Origin: Mesorhizobium loti CJ3sym
GTDB lineage: Bacteria > Pseudomonadota > Alphaproteobacteria > Rhizobiales > Rhizobiaceae
Direction of reading: 5' to 3'
DNA length: 64,000 nt
Assembly: GCF_000472785.1 (NCBI RefSeq)
Contig: NZ_AXAL01000014.1
Span: 62,001 to 126,000 of the forward strand
Below the pieces are notes generated by a model. It made no database searches and had not been told where the DNA came from. It saw nothing but the letters and a program-made list of their open reading frames with translations. A program made the position numbers and the translations under genes. This document shows positions 24,266-34,040 of the stretch, in pieces (the stretch's first letter is position 1; each line of letters begins with the position of its first letter).

Positions 24266-25675
24266 TCAGAGCCGATAGGCTTTCTTGGCAAGCGTATAGG
24301 CCAATTCCCCTGCCAGCTCATGCGCCTCGTCCTCGCGCAGCCGGTGCTCGGCGACGAGCTGCGCCAGGAACGCGCAGTCGACCCGGCGCGCCACGTCGTG
24401 GCGGGCCGGGATAGAGGGAAAGGCGCGGGTGTCGTCATTGAAGCCGACGGTGTTGTAGAAACCGGCCGTCTCGGTGGTCATCTCGCGGAAGCGGCGCATG
24501 CCTTCCGGACTGTCATGGAACCACCAGGCGGGGCCGAGCTTCAGCGCCGGGTAGACGCCGGCGAGCGGTGCCAGTTCGCGCGCATAGCTGGTTTCGTCGA
24601 GCGTGAAGAGCACAATGGTCAGGTCACGCTCCAGCCCGACGCAGTCGAGCAGCGGCTTCAGCGCCGTCACATAATCGGTCCGCGTCGGAATATCGAAACC
24701 CTTGTCGCGGCCGAACTTCTTGAAAATGTCAGTCGAATGGTTGCGCCAGGAGCCGGGATGGATCTGCATCACCAACCCGTCATCCCGGCTCATCTTGGCC
24801 ATTTCGGTCAGCATCTGGGCGCGGAACAGTTTGCGCTCGCGCTCGTCATCGGAGCCGCGTCGGATGCGGTTGAACAGCTCCTGCGCCGCCGCATCGGAGA
24901 GATTGGCGGTCTCGGCCGTCGGATGGCCATGATCCGACGAAGTCGCGCCAAAGCTCTTGAAAAAGGCACGCCGTTGGCGATGCGCATCGAGATAGCCGGC
25001 CCAGCTGCCCGTGTCGCAGCCGGTGATTTCGCCGAGCCGGTCGAGATTGGCCGAAAACCCTTCGAAATCAGGATCGACAACCGCGTCCGGCCGATAGGCG
25101 GTGATGACGCACCCTTCCCAACCGCTGTCGCGGATCATTTTGTGCCATCTGAGATCGTCGAGCGCGCCTTCGGTCGTCGCGATGACCTCGATGTTGAAAC
25201 GTTCGAACAAAGCGCGCGGACGGAAATTCTCCCACTGCAGCAGCGTTGCGATCGTGTCGTAGTGGCGATCAGCTGTCTCAGCTCTCAATGGCTCTTCGAT
25301 GCCGAACAGGTCGGCCAGCACATGGTCGAACCAGAGCCGGGTCGGCGTGCCGCGGAACAGATAATAGTGCTTGGCAAAGCGCCGCCAGATCATCCTGCCG
25401 TCGGTCTCGGCCGACGCGCCATCGAGGGTCGCCACGCCGAGATCTTCCAGCCGCACGCCCTGGCTGAACAGCATGCGGAAAATGTAGTGGTCGGGCACGA
25501 TGAGCAGTTGCGCCGGATCCGGGAATGGCTCGTTCAGCGCATACCAGCGCGGATCGGTATGGCCATGCGGGCTGACGATCGGCAGGCCCTTGATGCCGGC
25601 ATAGAGATCGCGGGCGATCGAGCGAGAATGCGCTTCTGGGGGAAACAGCAGGTCCGGATCGTTCAGTGCGACCAT
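24266..25675 (-). CDS. uxaC: Glucuronate (uronate) isomerase UxaC
   Basis: Isomerises D-glucuronate to D-fructuronate and D-galacturonate to D-tagaturonate. It has 469 residues, matching the family length of about 470. Diagnostic segments: LPIVSPHGHTDPRWYA near 30, VIATTEGALDDLRWHKMI near 165, MQIHPGSWRNHS near 295, and LGPAWWFHDSPEGMRRFREMTTE near 375. I chose ATG 25675 (MVALNDPDLLFPP) because AAGGAGA precedes it. It is divergent from uxuB and followed 52 bp later by the KdgF-like gene on the same strand. Confidence 0.95.
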   Translation of the reverse strand: MVALNDPDLLFPPEAHSRSIARDLYAGIKGLPIVSPHGHTDPRWYALNEPFPDPAQLLIVPDHYIFRMLFSQGVRLEDLGVATLDGASAETDGRMIWRRFAKHYYLFRGTPTRLWFDHVLADLFGIEEPLRAETADRHYDTIATLLQWENFRPRALFERFNIEVIATTEGALDDLRWHKMIRDSGWEGCVITAYRPDAVVDPDFEGFSANLDRLGEITGCDTGSWAGYLDAHRQRRAFFKSFGATSSDHGHPTAETANLSDAAAQELFNRIRRGSDDERERKLFRAQMLTEMAKMSRDDGLVMQIHPGSWRNHSTDIFKKFGRDKGFDIPTRTDYVTALKPLLDCVGLERDLTIVLFTLDETSYARELAPLAGVYPALKLGPAWWFHDSPEGMRRFREMTTETAGFYNTVGFNDDTRAFPSIPARHDVARRVDCAFLAQLVAEHRLREDEAHELAGELAYTLAKKAYRL

Positions 25676-25849
25676 GGGAAAGCGTCTCCTTCCAAGTTTG
25701 ATACCGGTACGTTCGGGCGGAATCGAAGTCAACTTACTGTCGGAAACGGGCATCCTTGCGGCAGGCACAAACAGGTGTTACGCCGCCTGTCATCCGCTGC
25801 GCAGGGATATCTCCATGACGCACCATCCGAAGCCCTCAGCCCGTGTGAT

Positions 25850-27346
25850 ATGATGACAAGCAGCCATTTGTCCGACACCACGCTACGGTCGCTAGCTGAG
25901 AGGGTCTCGATCCCGGGCTATGATCGGCGCAAGATCGCCCCGGGCATCGTGCATCTGGGCGTCGGCGCCTTCCATCGCGCCCATCAGGCCGCCTATGTCG
26001 ACGACTGCCTGGCGGCGGGCGAGACGGACTGGGGCATCGTCGGCGTCTCATTGCGCAGCGCGGACACGCGCGATGCGCTGGCGCCGCAGGACGGGCTCTA
26101 CACGCTGGCGATCCGCAGCAGCGGCAAGGAGGAGCCGCGCGTCATCGGCTCGATCGGCTCGCTGCTGGTGGCGCCGGAAGACCCCGGCGCGGTGCTGGCC
26201 GCGCTGACCGATCCGCGCACCCGGATCGTCACGCTGACCATCACCGAAAAGGCTTATCTCAGGGCAGCCGGCGGCGGCCTGGACGCTGCCCACGCGGACA
26301 TTGCCCATGACCTGGCGAACCTACATTTCCCGAAGACGGCGCATGGTTTTCTCACCGAGGCGCTTGCCCGGCGGCGCGCCGCCGGTACCTCGCCCTTTAC
26401 CGTGCTTTGCTGCGACAACCTGCCGGCCAACGGCGCCACCTTGCATCGGCTGCTGACCGAATTCGCCGCGTTGCGGGATGCCGCACTTGGCCTGAGGGGC
26501 GGTACTGGCATCGCCGGCCACATCGCCAATGAAGTCGCTTTTCCCTCGAGCATGGTCGACCGCATCGTGCCGGCAACCACGGATACCGACCGGGCACGGA
26601 TCGCCGGCGAACTTGGCATCGCGGATGCCTGGCCTGTCATGACGGAGCCCTTCCGCCAATGGGTGATCGAAGACAATTTCCCGGCGGGCCGGCCGGCCTG
26701 GGAAAAATTCGGCGTCACCATGGTCGGAGATGTCGCCCCATTCGAGGACATGAAGCTCAGGCTCCTCAATGGCGCGCATTCGGGCATCGCCTATCTCGGC
26801 CTGCTCAGCGGCCATGCCACGGTCGATCGCGCCTTCGCCGATCCGGCAATCCGGCAGTTCGTCGATGCGTTATGGGCCGAGGCAATCCCGACCCTGCCCG
26901 AGGACGCCGGGCTCGATACGAAGACCTATACCGAGGAACTCGCGGAGCGTTTTTCAAACACCGCGCTCGCCCACCGCACGGCGCAGATCGCCAATGACGG
27001 CAGCCAGAAACTGCCACAACGTATCATCGCGTCCGCCATCGAGTGCCTCGAGGCCGGTACTGAGTTCGTGCATCTCACACTGGTGGTGGCGGCCTGGATC
27101 GCCGCTTGCGCCGCGCGCGGAAAAACCTTGCCCGAAAACCATTTCACCGATCCGCTCGACGTGCCGCTGACCGCGCTTTTGAGCCAGGAGTTGCCGGCGA
27201 ACGAAACCGTGACGGCAGTCTTCGACCTGGCCGGCTTCGCCAGGGATCACGCCGAGCGCCAGACGCTGATTGAACTGGTGGCCGTGCATCTGGTGCACCT
27301 GCGGCGCGATGGTCCGACACTGGCCTTCGCCGCGCTGGGCATCTAA
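25850..27346 (+). CDS. uxuB: Mannitol dehydrogenase-family protein, probable fructuronate reductase
   Basis: A 498-residue long-chain polyol dehydrogenase: KIAPGIVHLGVGAFHRAHQAAY near 25-46 (NAD site GxGxFxRAH), LTITEKAY near 127, catalytic-region NGAHSGIAYLGLL near 305 and SQKLPQRIIAS near 385. The family includes mannitol 2-dehydrogenase, D-arabinitol dehydrogenase and fructuronate reductase; the divergent uxaC favours reduction of D-fructuronate to D-mannonate. Start is at the double ATG 25850/25853 without a strong ribosome site. No uxuA is seen beside it, so the next step must be encoded elsewhere. Confidence 0.82.
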   Translation: MMTSSHLSDTTLRSLAERVSIPGYDRRKIAPGIVHLGVGAFHRAHQAAYVDDCLAAGETDWGIVGVSLRSADTRDALAPQDGLYTLAIRSSGKEEPRVIGSIGSLLVAPEDPGAVLAALTDPRTRIVTLTITEKAYLRAAGGGLDAAHADIAHDLANLHFPKTAHGFLTEALARRRAAGTSPFTVLCCDNLPANGATLHRLLTEFAALRDAALGLRGGTGIAGHIANEVAFPSSMVDRIVPATTDTDRARIAGELGIADAWPVMTEPFRQWVIEDNFPAGRPAWEKFGVTMVGDVAPFEDMKLRLLNGAHSGIAYLGLLSGHATVDRAFADPAIRQFVDALWAEAIPTLPEDAGLDTKTYTEELAERFSNTALAHRTAQIANDGSQKLPQRIIASAIECLEAGTEFVHLTLVVAAWIAACAARGKTLPENHFTDPLDVPLTALLSQELPANETVTAVFDLAGFARDHAERQTLIELVAVHLVHLRRDGPTLAFAALGI

Positions 27347-27347
27347 C

Positions 27348-27374
27348 AAAAAAGCGAGGCAAGCCCCGCTTTTC
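27348..27374. terminator. Bidirectional terminator between uxuB and atpC
   Basis: Stem AAAAGCG-GGC / GCC-CGCTTTT with one mismatch around a 2-nt loop. A-run and T-run flanks are on both sides, and the element separates convergent genes. Confidence 0.7.
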
Positions 27375-27396
27375 ATCAAATCATCTGAAGCGAATT

Positions 27397-27804
27397 TTAC
27401 GCCGGCAGGATCGCGCCTTCCAGCGTGGTGAGCTGGCTAAGGAACTGTTCCGCCTTGCTGCGGGACTGATCGTCCTTGGCATCGGCCGCATCTTCCTTGG
27501 CTTCCTGGATGCGACGGGCGAGATCCGCGCGGTCGACATCCTTGACCGCGACGGCCGATTCGGCCAGCAGCGTGCAACCGGTCGGGACGATGTCGGCGAA
27601 ACCGCCGAACACGACATAGCGATCCTCGCCGCCCGAGGCGTTCTTCACCGTGACGACGCCCGGCTTGATGGTGGTCATGACCGGCGCGTGGTGCGCCATC
27701 ACGGTCATCTCGCCTTCGGCGCCCGGAATGACGACGGATTCTACCTCTGCGGAAACCAGCAGGCGCTCCGGCGAGACCAGTTCGAACTTGAAAGCTTCAG
27801 CCAT
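27397..27804 (-). CDS. atpC: ATP synthase F1 epsilon subunit
   Basis: Regulatory subunit of F1 in the rotor stalk, 135 residues. It begins MAEAFKFELVSPERLLVSAEV and shows the beta-sandwich segment VVIPGAEGEMTVMAHHAPVMTTIKPG, followed by a helical C-terminus rich in Ala/Asp/Lys. I chose ATG 27804; an in-frame TTG 15 bp earlier is less likely. Last gene of the atp operon, separated from atpD by a palindromic repeat. Confidence 0.95.
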   Translation of the reverse strand: MAEAFKFELVSPERLLVSAEVESVVIPGAEGEMTVMAHHAPVMTTIKPGVVTVKNASGGEDRYVVFGGFADIVPTGCTLLAESAVAVKDVDRADLARRIQEAKEDAADAKDDQSRSKAEQFLSQLTTLEGAILPA

Positions 27805-27817
27805 GATCAATTTAGCC

Positions 27818-27900
27818 AATAGGGAATAGTGAGTAGCGAGTAGAAAAAACTCGGCCGGCTCGTCTTGCCCTATTCGCTACTCCCTATTCGCTATTCGCTT
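27818..27900. repeat. Inverted repeat in the atpD-atpC spacer
   Basis: Arms GGGAATAGTGAGTAGCGAGTAG (27822-27843; 22 positions compared) and the complement of the CTATTCGCTACTCC-rich arm (27868-27900) match at about 19 of 22 positions. The right arm itself repeats CTATTCGC. It is transcribed as part of the operon and could fold into a hairpin between the two cistrons. Confidence 0.7.
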
Positions 27901-27901
27901 C

Positions 27902-29482
<1,581 letters not shown>

Positions 29483-29552
29483 CGTCTTTACCCTTTTCGT
29501 CCTTTGTTTCTCACGCGGTCCGGTCGCGGGCAGATTGACCCGCGGACCACGC

Positions 29553-30437
29553 CTAGAGCGCCTCGGCGCCCGAAATGATTTCGATCAGTTCCTTGGTGAT
29601 CTGCGCCTGCCGCTGACGGTTGTAGGTGATCGACAGCTTGTTGATCATCTCGCCGGCGTTGCGCGTCGCATTGTCCATGGCGCTCATCTTGGCGCCCATT
29701 TCGCCGGCGGCGTTTTCGAGCAGCGCCCGGAAAACCTGCACGGAGATGTTGCGCGGGATGAGGTCGGAGAGGATTTCGCCCGGCTCCGGTTCGTATTCAT
29801 AGACGGCGTTGCCGCCATCCACCACTGCTGCGGGAGCCGAAGCCACACCGGCCGGAATGATCTGCTGCGCGGTCGGGATCTGGCTGATCACCGACTTGAA
29901 CTGCGAATAAAACAGCGTGCAGACGTCGAAGGCGCCCTCGCTGAAGAGATGGATGACCTTCTTGGCGATCGCGTCGGCATTGACGAAGCCGAGCGTCTTG
30001 ACCTCGCGCAGGTCGACACGGTCGATGATCATCGACGCATAGTCGCGGCGCAGGATATCAAAACCCTTCTTGCCGACGCAGATGATCTTGACCTGCTTGC
30101 CGTCGGCCAAAAGCCGGCGGATATGATCGCGGGCATGACGGGCGATCTGCGAATTGAAACCGCCGCACAGGCCGCGCTCGGCGGTGCAGACCACGAGCAG
30201 GTGCACGTTGTCCTTGCCGGTGCCGGTCATCAGCGCCGGGGCGTCGCCGCCGCCGCCGATCGCCTGGGTGATGTTGGCCAGCACGGAACCCATGCGCTCC
30301 GAATAGGGGCGCGCCGCTTCCGCGGCCTCTTGCGCACGGCGCAGCTTCGCCGCGGCGACCATCTGCATCGCCTTGGTGATCTTCTGCGTCGCCTTGACCG
30401 AGGCGATACGGTTACGAAGGTCTTTTAATGAAGGCAT
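29553..30437 (-). CDS. atpG: ATP synthase F1 gamma subunit
   Basis: Central shaft of F1 that couples rotation to catalysis. It has 294 residues with N-terminal helix MPSLKDLRNRIASVKATQKITKAMQMVA, CGGFNSQIARH in the middle and the conserved C-terminal helix MSAMDNATRNAGEMINKLSITYNRQRQA (residues ~255-280). It lies between atpA and atpD in the standard order. A 33-bp gap separates it from atpA. Confidence 0.97.
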   Translation of the reverse strand: MPSLKDLRNRIASVKATQKITKAMQMVAAAKLRRAQEAAEAARPYSERMGSVLANITQAIGGGGDAPALMTGTGKDNVHLLVVCTAERGLCGGFNSQIARHARDHIRRLLADGKQVKIICVGKKGFDILRRDYASMIIDRVDLREVKTLGFVNADAIAKKVIHLFSEGAFDVCTLFYSQFKSVISQIPTAQQIIPAGVASAPAAVVDGGNAVYEYEPEPGEILSDLIPRNISVQVFRALLENAAGEMGAKMSAMDNATRNAGEMINKLSITYNRQRQAQITKELIEIISGAEAL

Positions 30438-30469
30438 GCTTCAAACCTGATCCCGTCTTGTCGCTTCGC

Positions 30470-31999
30470 TCAGGCGAAGGTCTTGGCGAAAGCGTCGATC
30501 TCGGCCTTCAGCTTGGCGCGCAGATCGTCCGACAGCGCCTTTTCCTTGCGGATGGCATCGAGAACGTCCTTGCCGGCCGCACGCATGTGGCTGAGCAGGC
30601 CCTGCTCGAACTTGCCGACCTGGTTGACCGGCAGCTTGTCGAGATAGCCATTGACGCCGGCGAAGATCACCGCGACCTGTTCTTCCGTCTTCAGCGGCGA
30701 GAACTGCGGCTGCTTCAGGAGCTCGGTCAGGCGCGATCCGCGGTTGAGCAGGCGCTGCGTGGCGGCGTCGAGATCCGAGCCGAACTGCGCGAAGGCCGCC
30801 ATTTCGCGGTACTGCGCGAGCTCGCCCTTGATCGAGCCGGCGACCTGTTTCATCGCCTTGATCTGCGCGGCCGAGCCGACGCGGCTGACCGAGAGGCCGA
30901 CGTTCACCGCGGGACGAATGCCCTGGAAGAACAGGTTGGTTTCGAGGAAGATCTGGCCGTCGGTGATCGAGATCACGTTGGTCGGGATATAGGCCGACAC
31001 GTCGTTGGCCTGCGTTTCAATGATCGGCAGAGCGGTCAGCGAACCGCCGCCCAGATCGTCGTTGAGCTTGGCGGCGCGCTCGAGCAGGCGCGAGTGCAGA
31101 TAGAAGACGTCGCCAGGATAGGCTTCGCGGCCCGGCGGGCGGCGCAGCAGCAGCGACATCTGGCGGTAGGCGACGGCCTGCTTCGACAGATCGTCATAGC
31201 TGATCAGCGCATGCATGCCATTGTCGCGGAAATACTCGCCCATGGTGGCGCCGGCAAACGGCGCCAGGAACTGCATCGGCGCCGGATCGGACGCGGTGGC
31301 AGCGACGATGATCGAATATTCGAGCGCGCCGCGCTCTTCCAGGACCTTGACGAACTGCGCCACGGTCGAGCGCTTCTGGCCGACGGCAACGTAGACGCAG
31401 TACAGCTTTTCCTTCTCGGGGCCGTTGTCGTGCACCGACTTCTGGTTGAGCATCGTGTCGAGGATGATGGCGGTCTTGCCGGTCTGGCGATCGCCGATGA
31501 CCAGCTCGCGCTGGCCGCGGCCGACCGGAATCAGCGCATCGATGGCCTTGAGGCCGGTTGACATCGGCTCGTTCACCGATTTGCGCGGGATGATGCCGGG
31601 CGCCTTGACGTCGACGCGCTTGCGCTCGACTGCCTTGATCGGACCCTTGCCGTCTATCGGATTGCCGAGCGCGTCGACGACGCGGCCGAGCAGGCCCGGA
31701 CCGACCGGAACGTCGACGATGGCGCCGGTCCGCTTGACGATGTCGCCTTCCTTGATGTCGCGGTCGGCGCCGAAGATGACGACGCCGACATTGTCGGCTT
31801 CGAGGTTGAGCGCCATGCCGCGGATGCCGCCGGGGAATTCGACCATTTCGCCGGCCTGGACATTGTCGAGGCCGTAGACGCGGGCGATACCGTCACCGAC
31901 GGACAGCACCTGTCCGACTTCGGAGACCTCGGCCTCCTTGCCGAAATTCTTGATCTGGTCTTTCAGAATTGCGGAAATTTCCGCGGCGCGGATGTCCAT
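30470..31999 (-). CDS. atpA: ATP synthase F1 alpha subunit
   Basis: Non-catalytic nucleotide-binding subunit, 509 residues, normal length. It starts with MDIRAAEISAILKDQIKNF, has P-loop GDRQTGKTAI near 169 and VYVAVGQKRSTVAQF near 200, and the alpha/beta signature PPGREAYPGDVFYLHSRLLE. Its ATG overlaps the atpH stop by one base (TGATG), so translation is coupled. Confidence 0.98.
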   Translation of the reverse strand: MDIRAAEISAILKDQIKNFGKEAEVSEVGQVLSVGDGIARVYGLDNVQAGEMVEFPGGIRGMALNLEADNVGVVIFGADRDIKEGDIVKRTGAIVDVPVGPGLLGRVVDALGNPIDGKGPIKAVERKRVDVKAPGIIPRKSVNEPMSTGLKAIDALIPVGRGQRELVIGDRQTGKTAIILDTMLNQKSVHDNGPEKEKLYCVYVAVGQKRSTVAQFVKVLEERGALEYSIIVAATASDPAPMQFLAPFAGATMGEYFRDNGMHALISYDDLSKQAVAYRQMSLLLRRPPGREAYPGDVFYLHSRLLERAAKLNDDLGGGSLTALPIIETQANDVSAYIPTNVISITDGQIFLETNLFFQGIRPAVNVGLSVSRVGSAAQIKAMKQVAGSIKGELAQYREMAAFAQFGSDLDAATQRLLNRGSRLTELLKQPQFSPLKTEEQVAVIFAGVNGYLDKLPVNQVGKFEQGLLSHMRAAGKDVLDAIRKEKALSDDLRAKLKAEIDAFAKTFA

Positions 32000-32559
32000 C
32001 AGCCGACCTCTTTCAGTGCAAGCTTGAGCGAATTGAGTTTGGTTTTGAGCGACGTATCGATCTGGCGCGAGCCCATCTTGACCACCAGCCCGCCGAGCAA
32101 CGACGGATCGACGGTGACGGAGATGGACACGTCCTTGCCGGCAACGCTTTTCAGCGCCGCCTTGAGTTCAGTCTGCTGGGCAGCGGTCAGCTCGTGAGCC
32201 GACGTCACCTCGGCAGCTGTCTCGCCCCGGGCTTCGGCCGCGATCTGGCGGAACGCCTTGATCATGCCGGGAACGGCAAACAACCGCCGGTTCTGGGCAA
32301 CGACACGCAGGAAATTACCGGCGAGGCCGGTGATGCCGGCCTTGTCGGCTATCGCAGCGATCGCCTTGGCCTGGTCCTCGCTGGAAAACACCGGACTGTT
32401 GATCAGCCGGGTCAGGTCGGCGCTACCGGCCAGCATCGTTTCGAAACTGGTGAGGTCGGCCTCGACCTTGGCGACCGAATTTGCCTGCGATGCCAGTTCG
32501 AACAGCGAACCAGCATAGCGTTCTGCGACACCTGAGATTGGCGATGACGATTGGGCCAC
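31999..32559 (-). CDS. atpH: ATP synthase F1 delta subunit
   Basis: Peripheral stalk subunit joining F1 to the b subunits. With GTG 32559 as start it has 186 residues, the common length: VAQSSSPISGVAERYAGSLFELA, then FLRVVAQNRRL near 100, and the C-terminal VDPSLLGGLVVKMGSRQIDTSLKTKLNSL. A longer frame upstream does not look like AtpH. First gene of the operon; F0 genes are not nearby, which is normal for alphaproteobacteria. Confidence 0.95.
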   Translation of the reverse strand: MAQSSSPISGVAERYAGSLFELASQANSVAKVEADLTSFETMLAGSADLTRLINSPVFSSEDQAKAIAAIADKAGITGLAGNFLRVVAQNRRLFAVPGMIKAFRQIAAEARGETAAEVTSAHELTAAQQTELKAALKSVAGKDVSISVTVDPSLLGGLVVKMGSRQIDTSLKTKLNSLKLALKEVG

Positions 32560-32805
32560 GGACCGTCTTTTCTCTTGTCTGACAGGCCGCAGATTGTTGG
32601 CGCGAGCAAAAACTCTGGCTAAATCTTTGACCTTACTGCATTTTTCCAAGCACGGAGGCGCGGCTTCCGCTATCCCCGGCCGAAAGTCGATTGCCGTCTA
32701 GCACAGGCATTTTAAGACCGCAATGCGTCGTTCCGCATGGTTTTCAGGCACTATTGTCGCATCCGGCGAAAGTCGCCTGCCTTGCGCCCCGGAATAGCGA
32801 AGGAT

Positions 32806-33201
32806 TCAGGGCACAAAGCCGAAGGCAAAGGCGAGCGGCAACGCCGCCAAAGCCAATTCCACCACAATGGAAACCCAATTGAAAGGTGTGTTGGCGCCAT
32901 CCGACATCATCGACAGCAGCCGGCCGAAGGCGGTGAACAGCCAGGAAAAGCCGAGCGCCATGTAAACCAGCGGCTGCGCGAGCAGGAGGCAGCACAAGCC
33001 GACACCGAGATAGAAGCCCGACATCCGGCCGCGCCCCTCGGCAATTGCCGCCGCCTTATCCGGTCTGGCCTGCAGGCGCAGGATGCGGAAGGCAAGGCCC
33101 GGCGCCAGGAAAAACAGAAGCCCGAGCAGCACGGTGACGACGGCGCTCGACCATGCCAGCCATTCGCCCTGGCTCGTCGGCCATGGAAGCGCAAAATCCA
33201 T
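32806..33201 (-). CDS. Small four-helix membrane protein (DUF4345-like)
   Basis: A 131-residue hydrophobic protein with helices near residues 15-35, 65-85, 85-100 and 107-128. Between helices 1 and 2 lies LAFRILRLQARPDKAAAIAEGRGRMSGFY, a pattern seen in DUF4345-type membrane proteins. No function is known. Not linked in operon to either side: it is 95 bp from the racemase gene upstream and about 250 bp from the atp operon start, a gap in which I see no gene. Confidence 0.7.
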   Translation of the reverse strand: MDFALPWPTSQGEWLAWSSAVVTVLLGLLFFLAPGLAFRILRLQARPDKAAAIAEGRGRMSGFYLGVGLCCLLLAQPLVYMALGFSWLFTAFGRLLSMMSDGANTPFNWVSIVVELALAALPLAFAFGFVP

Positions 33202-33295
33202 CTTGTCCCCTCGAAATGCCTTTTTTGAATTCCGGGCATTCTAGCGGAGGAAAGACGCCGCGCTAGATGGCATCAGGCACTTTAGGATCAGCGCA

Positions 33296-33991
33296 TCAAC
33301 CGAGCGCGAATTCGACAGCTGCTTCGGCATGGATGCGTGTCGTGTCGAACACTGGGATGTCGAAATCGCGCTGGCCGATCAACATGGTGATTTCAGTACA
33401 GCCCATGATGATGCTGTCGGCGGCCTCTTCGCGGCGCAGGCGCTCAGCCTCGGCGATGTAGGCAGCCTTCGAAGCGTCGTTAACGATGCCTTGGCAGAGC
33501 TCATCATAGATGACGCGATGCACCATGTCGCGACCGGCAGCATCGGGCACCACGGGTGACAGGCCGTATTTCTCGGCCAGCCGGCCCTTGTAGAAATCCT
33601 GCTCCATGGTGAACCGCGTCGCTAGCAGTGCCGGGCGCTGCATGCCGGCACGCTTGACCGCAACCGCGGTGGCGTCGGCGATGTGGATCAGCGGAATGGA
33701 GACGGACGTCTGCACCTGGTCGGCCAGCTTGTGCATGGTGTTGGTACACAAAAGCAGCCCCTCCGCACCACCCGCCTCAAGCTTGCGCGCGGCCTCGACC
33801 AGAAGCGCGCCGGCACCATCCCAGTCGCCATGATGCTGCCGCTCGGCGATCTCGGCGAAGTCGAACGACCAGAGCAGCAATTTCGCCGAATGCAGCCCGC
33901 CGAGGCGCTCGCGCACGATCTCGTTGAGCAGGCGATAGTAGATGGCTGTCGATTCCCAACTCATGCCGCCGAGAAGGCCAAGGGTTTTCAT
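33296..33991 (-). CDS. Aspartate/glutamate racemase family protein
   Basis: A 231-residue PLP-independent amino-acid racemase. It begins MKTLGLLGGMSWESTAIYYRLLNE. The two catalytic cysteines are in LLLCTNTMHK near 82 and IIMGCTEITML near 193. Members racemise aspartate or glutamate, sometimes hydantoins; this one fits the aspartate racemase branch by its GGMSWEST start. It lies 49 bp after priA on the same strand, so cotranscription is possible. Confidence 0.9.
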   Translation of the reverse strand: MKTLGLLGGMSWESTAIYYRLLNEIVRERLGGLHSAKLLLWSFDFAEIAERQHHGDWDGAGALLVEAARKLEAGGAEGLLLCTNTMHKLADQVQTSVSIPLIHIADATAVAVKRAGMQRPALLATRFTMEQDFYKGRLAEKYGLSPVVPDAAGRDMVHRVIYDELCQGIVNDASKAAYIAEAERLRREEAADSIIMGCTEITMLIGQRDFDIPVFDTTRIHAEAAVEFALG

Positions 33992-34040
33992 GTGATCTTC
34001 CGTTTTTCGTTGCAGGCAGCGTAACGCTGAAAGCGCGACC

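Noticed and set aside
24320..25849. Very long plus-strand open frame running antisense through uxaC into uxuB
   Set aside because: The part before 25850 is Arg/Ala/Val-rich and complementary to a well-conserved uxaC; it is a GC-driven shadow frame. Only the uxuB part is real.
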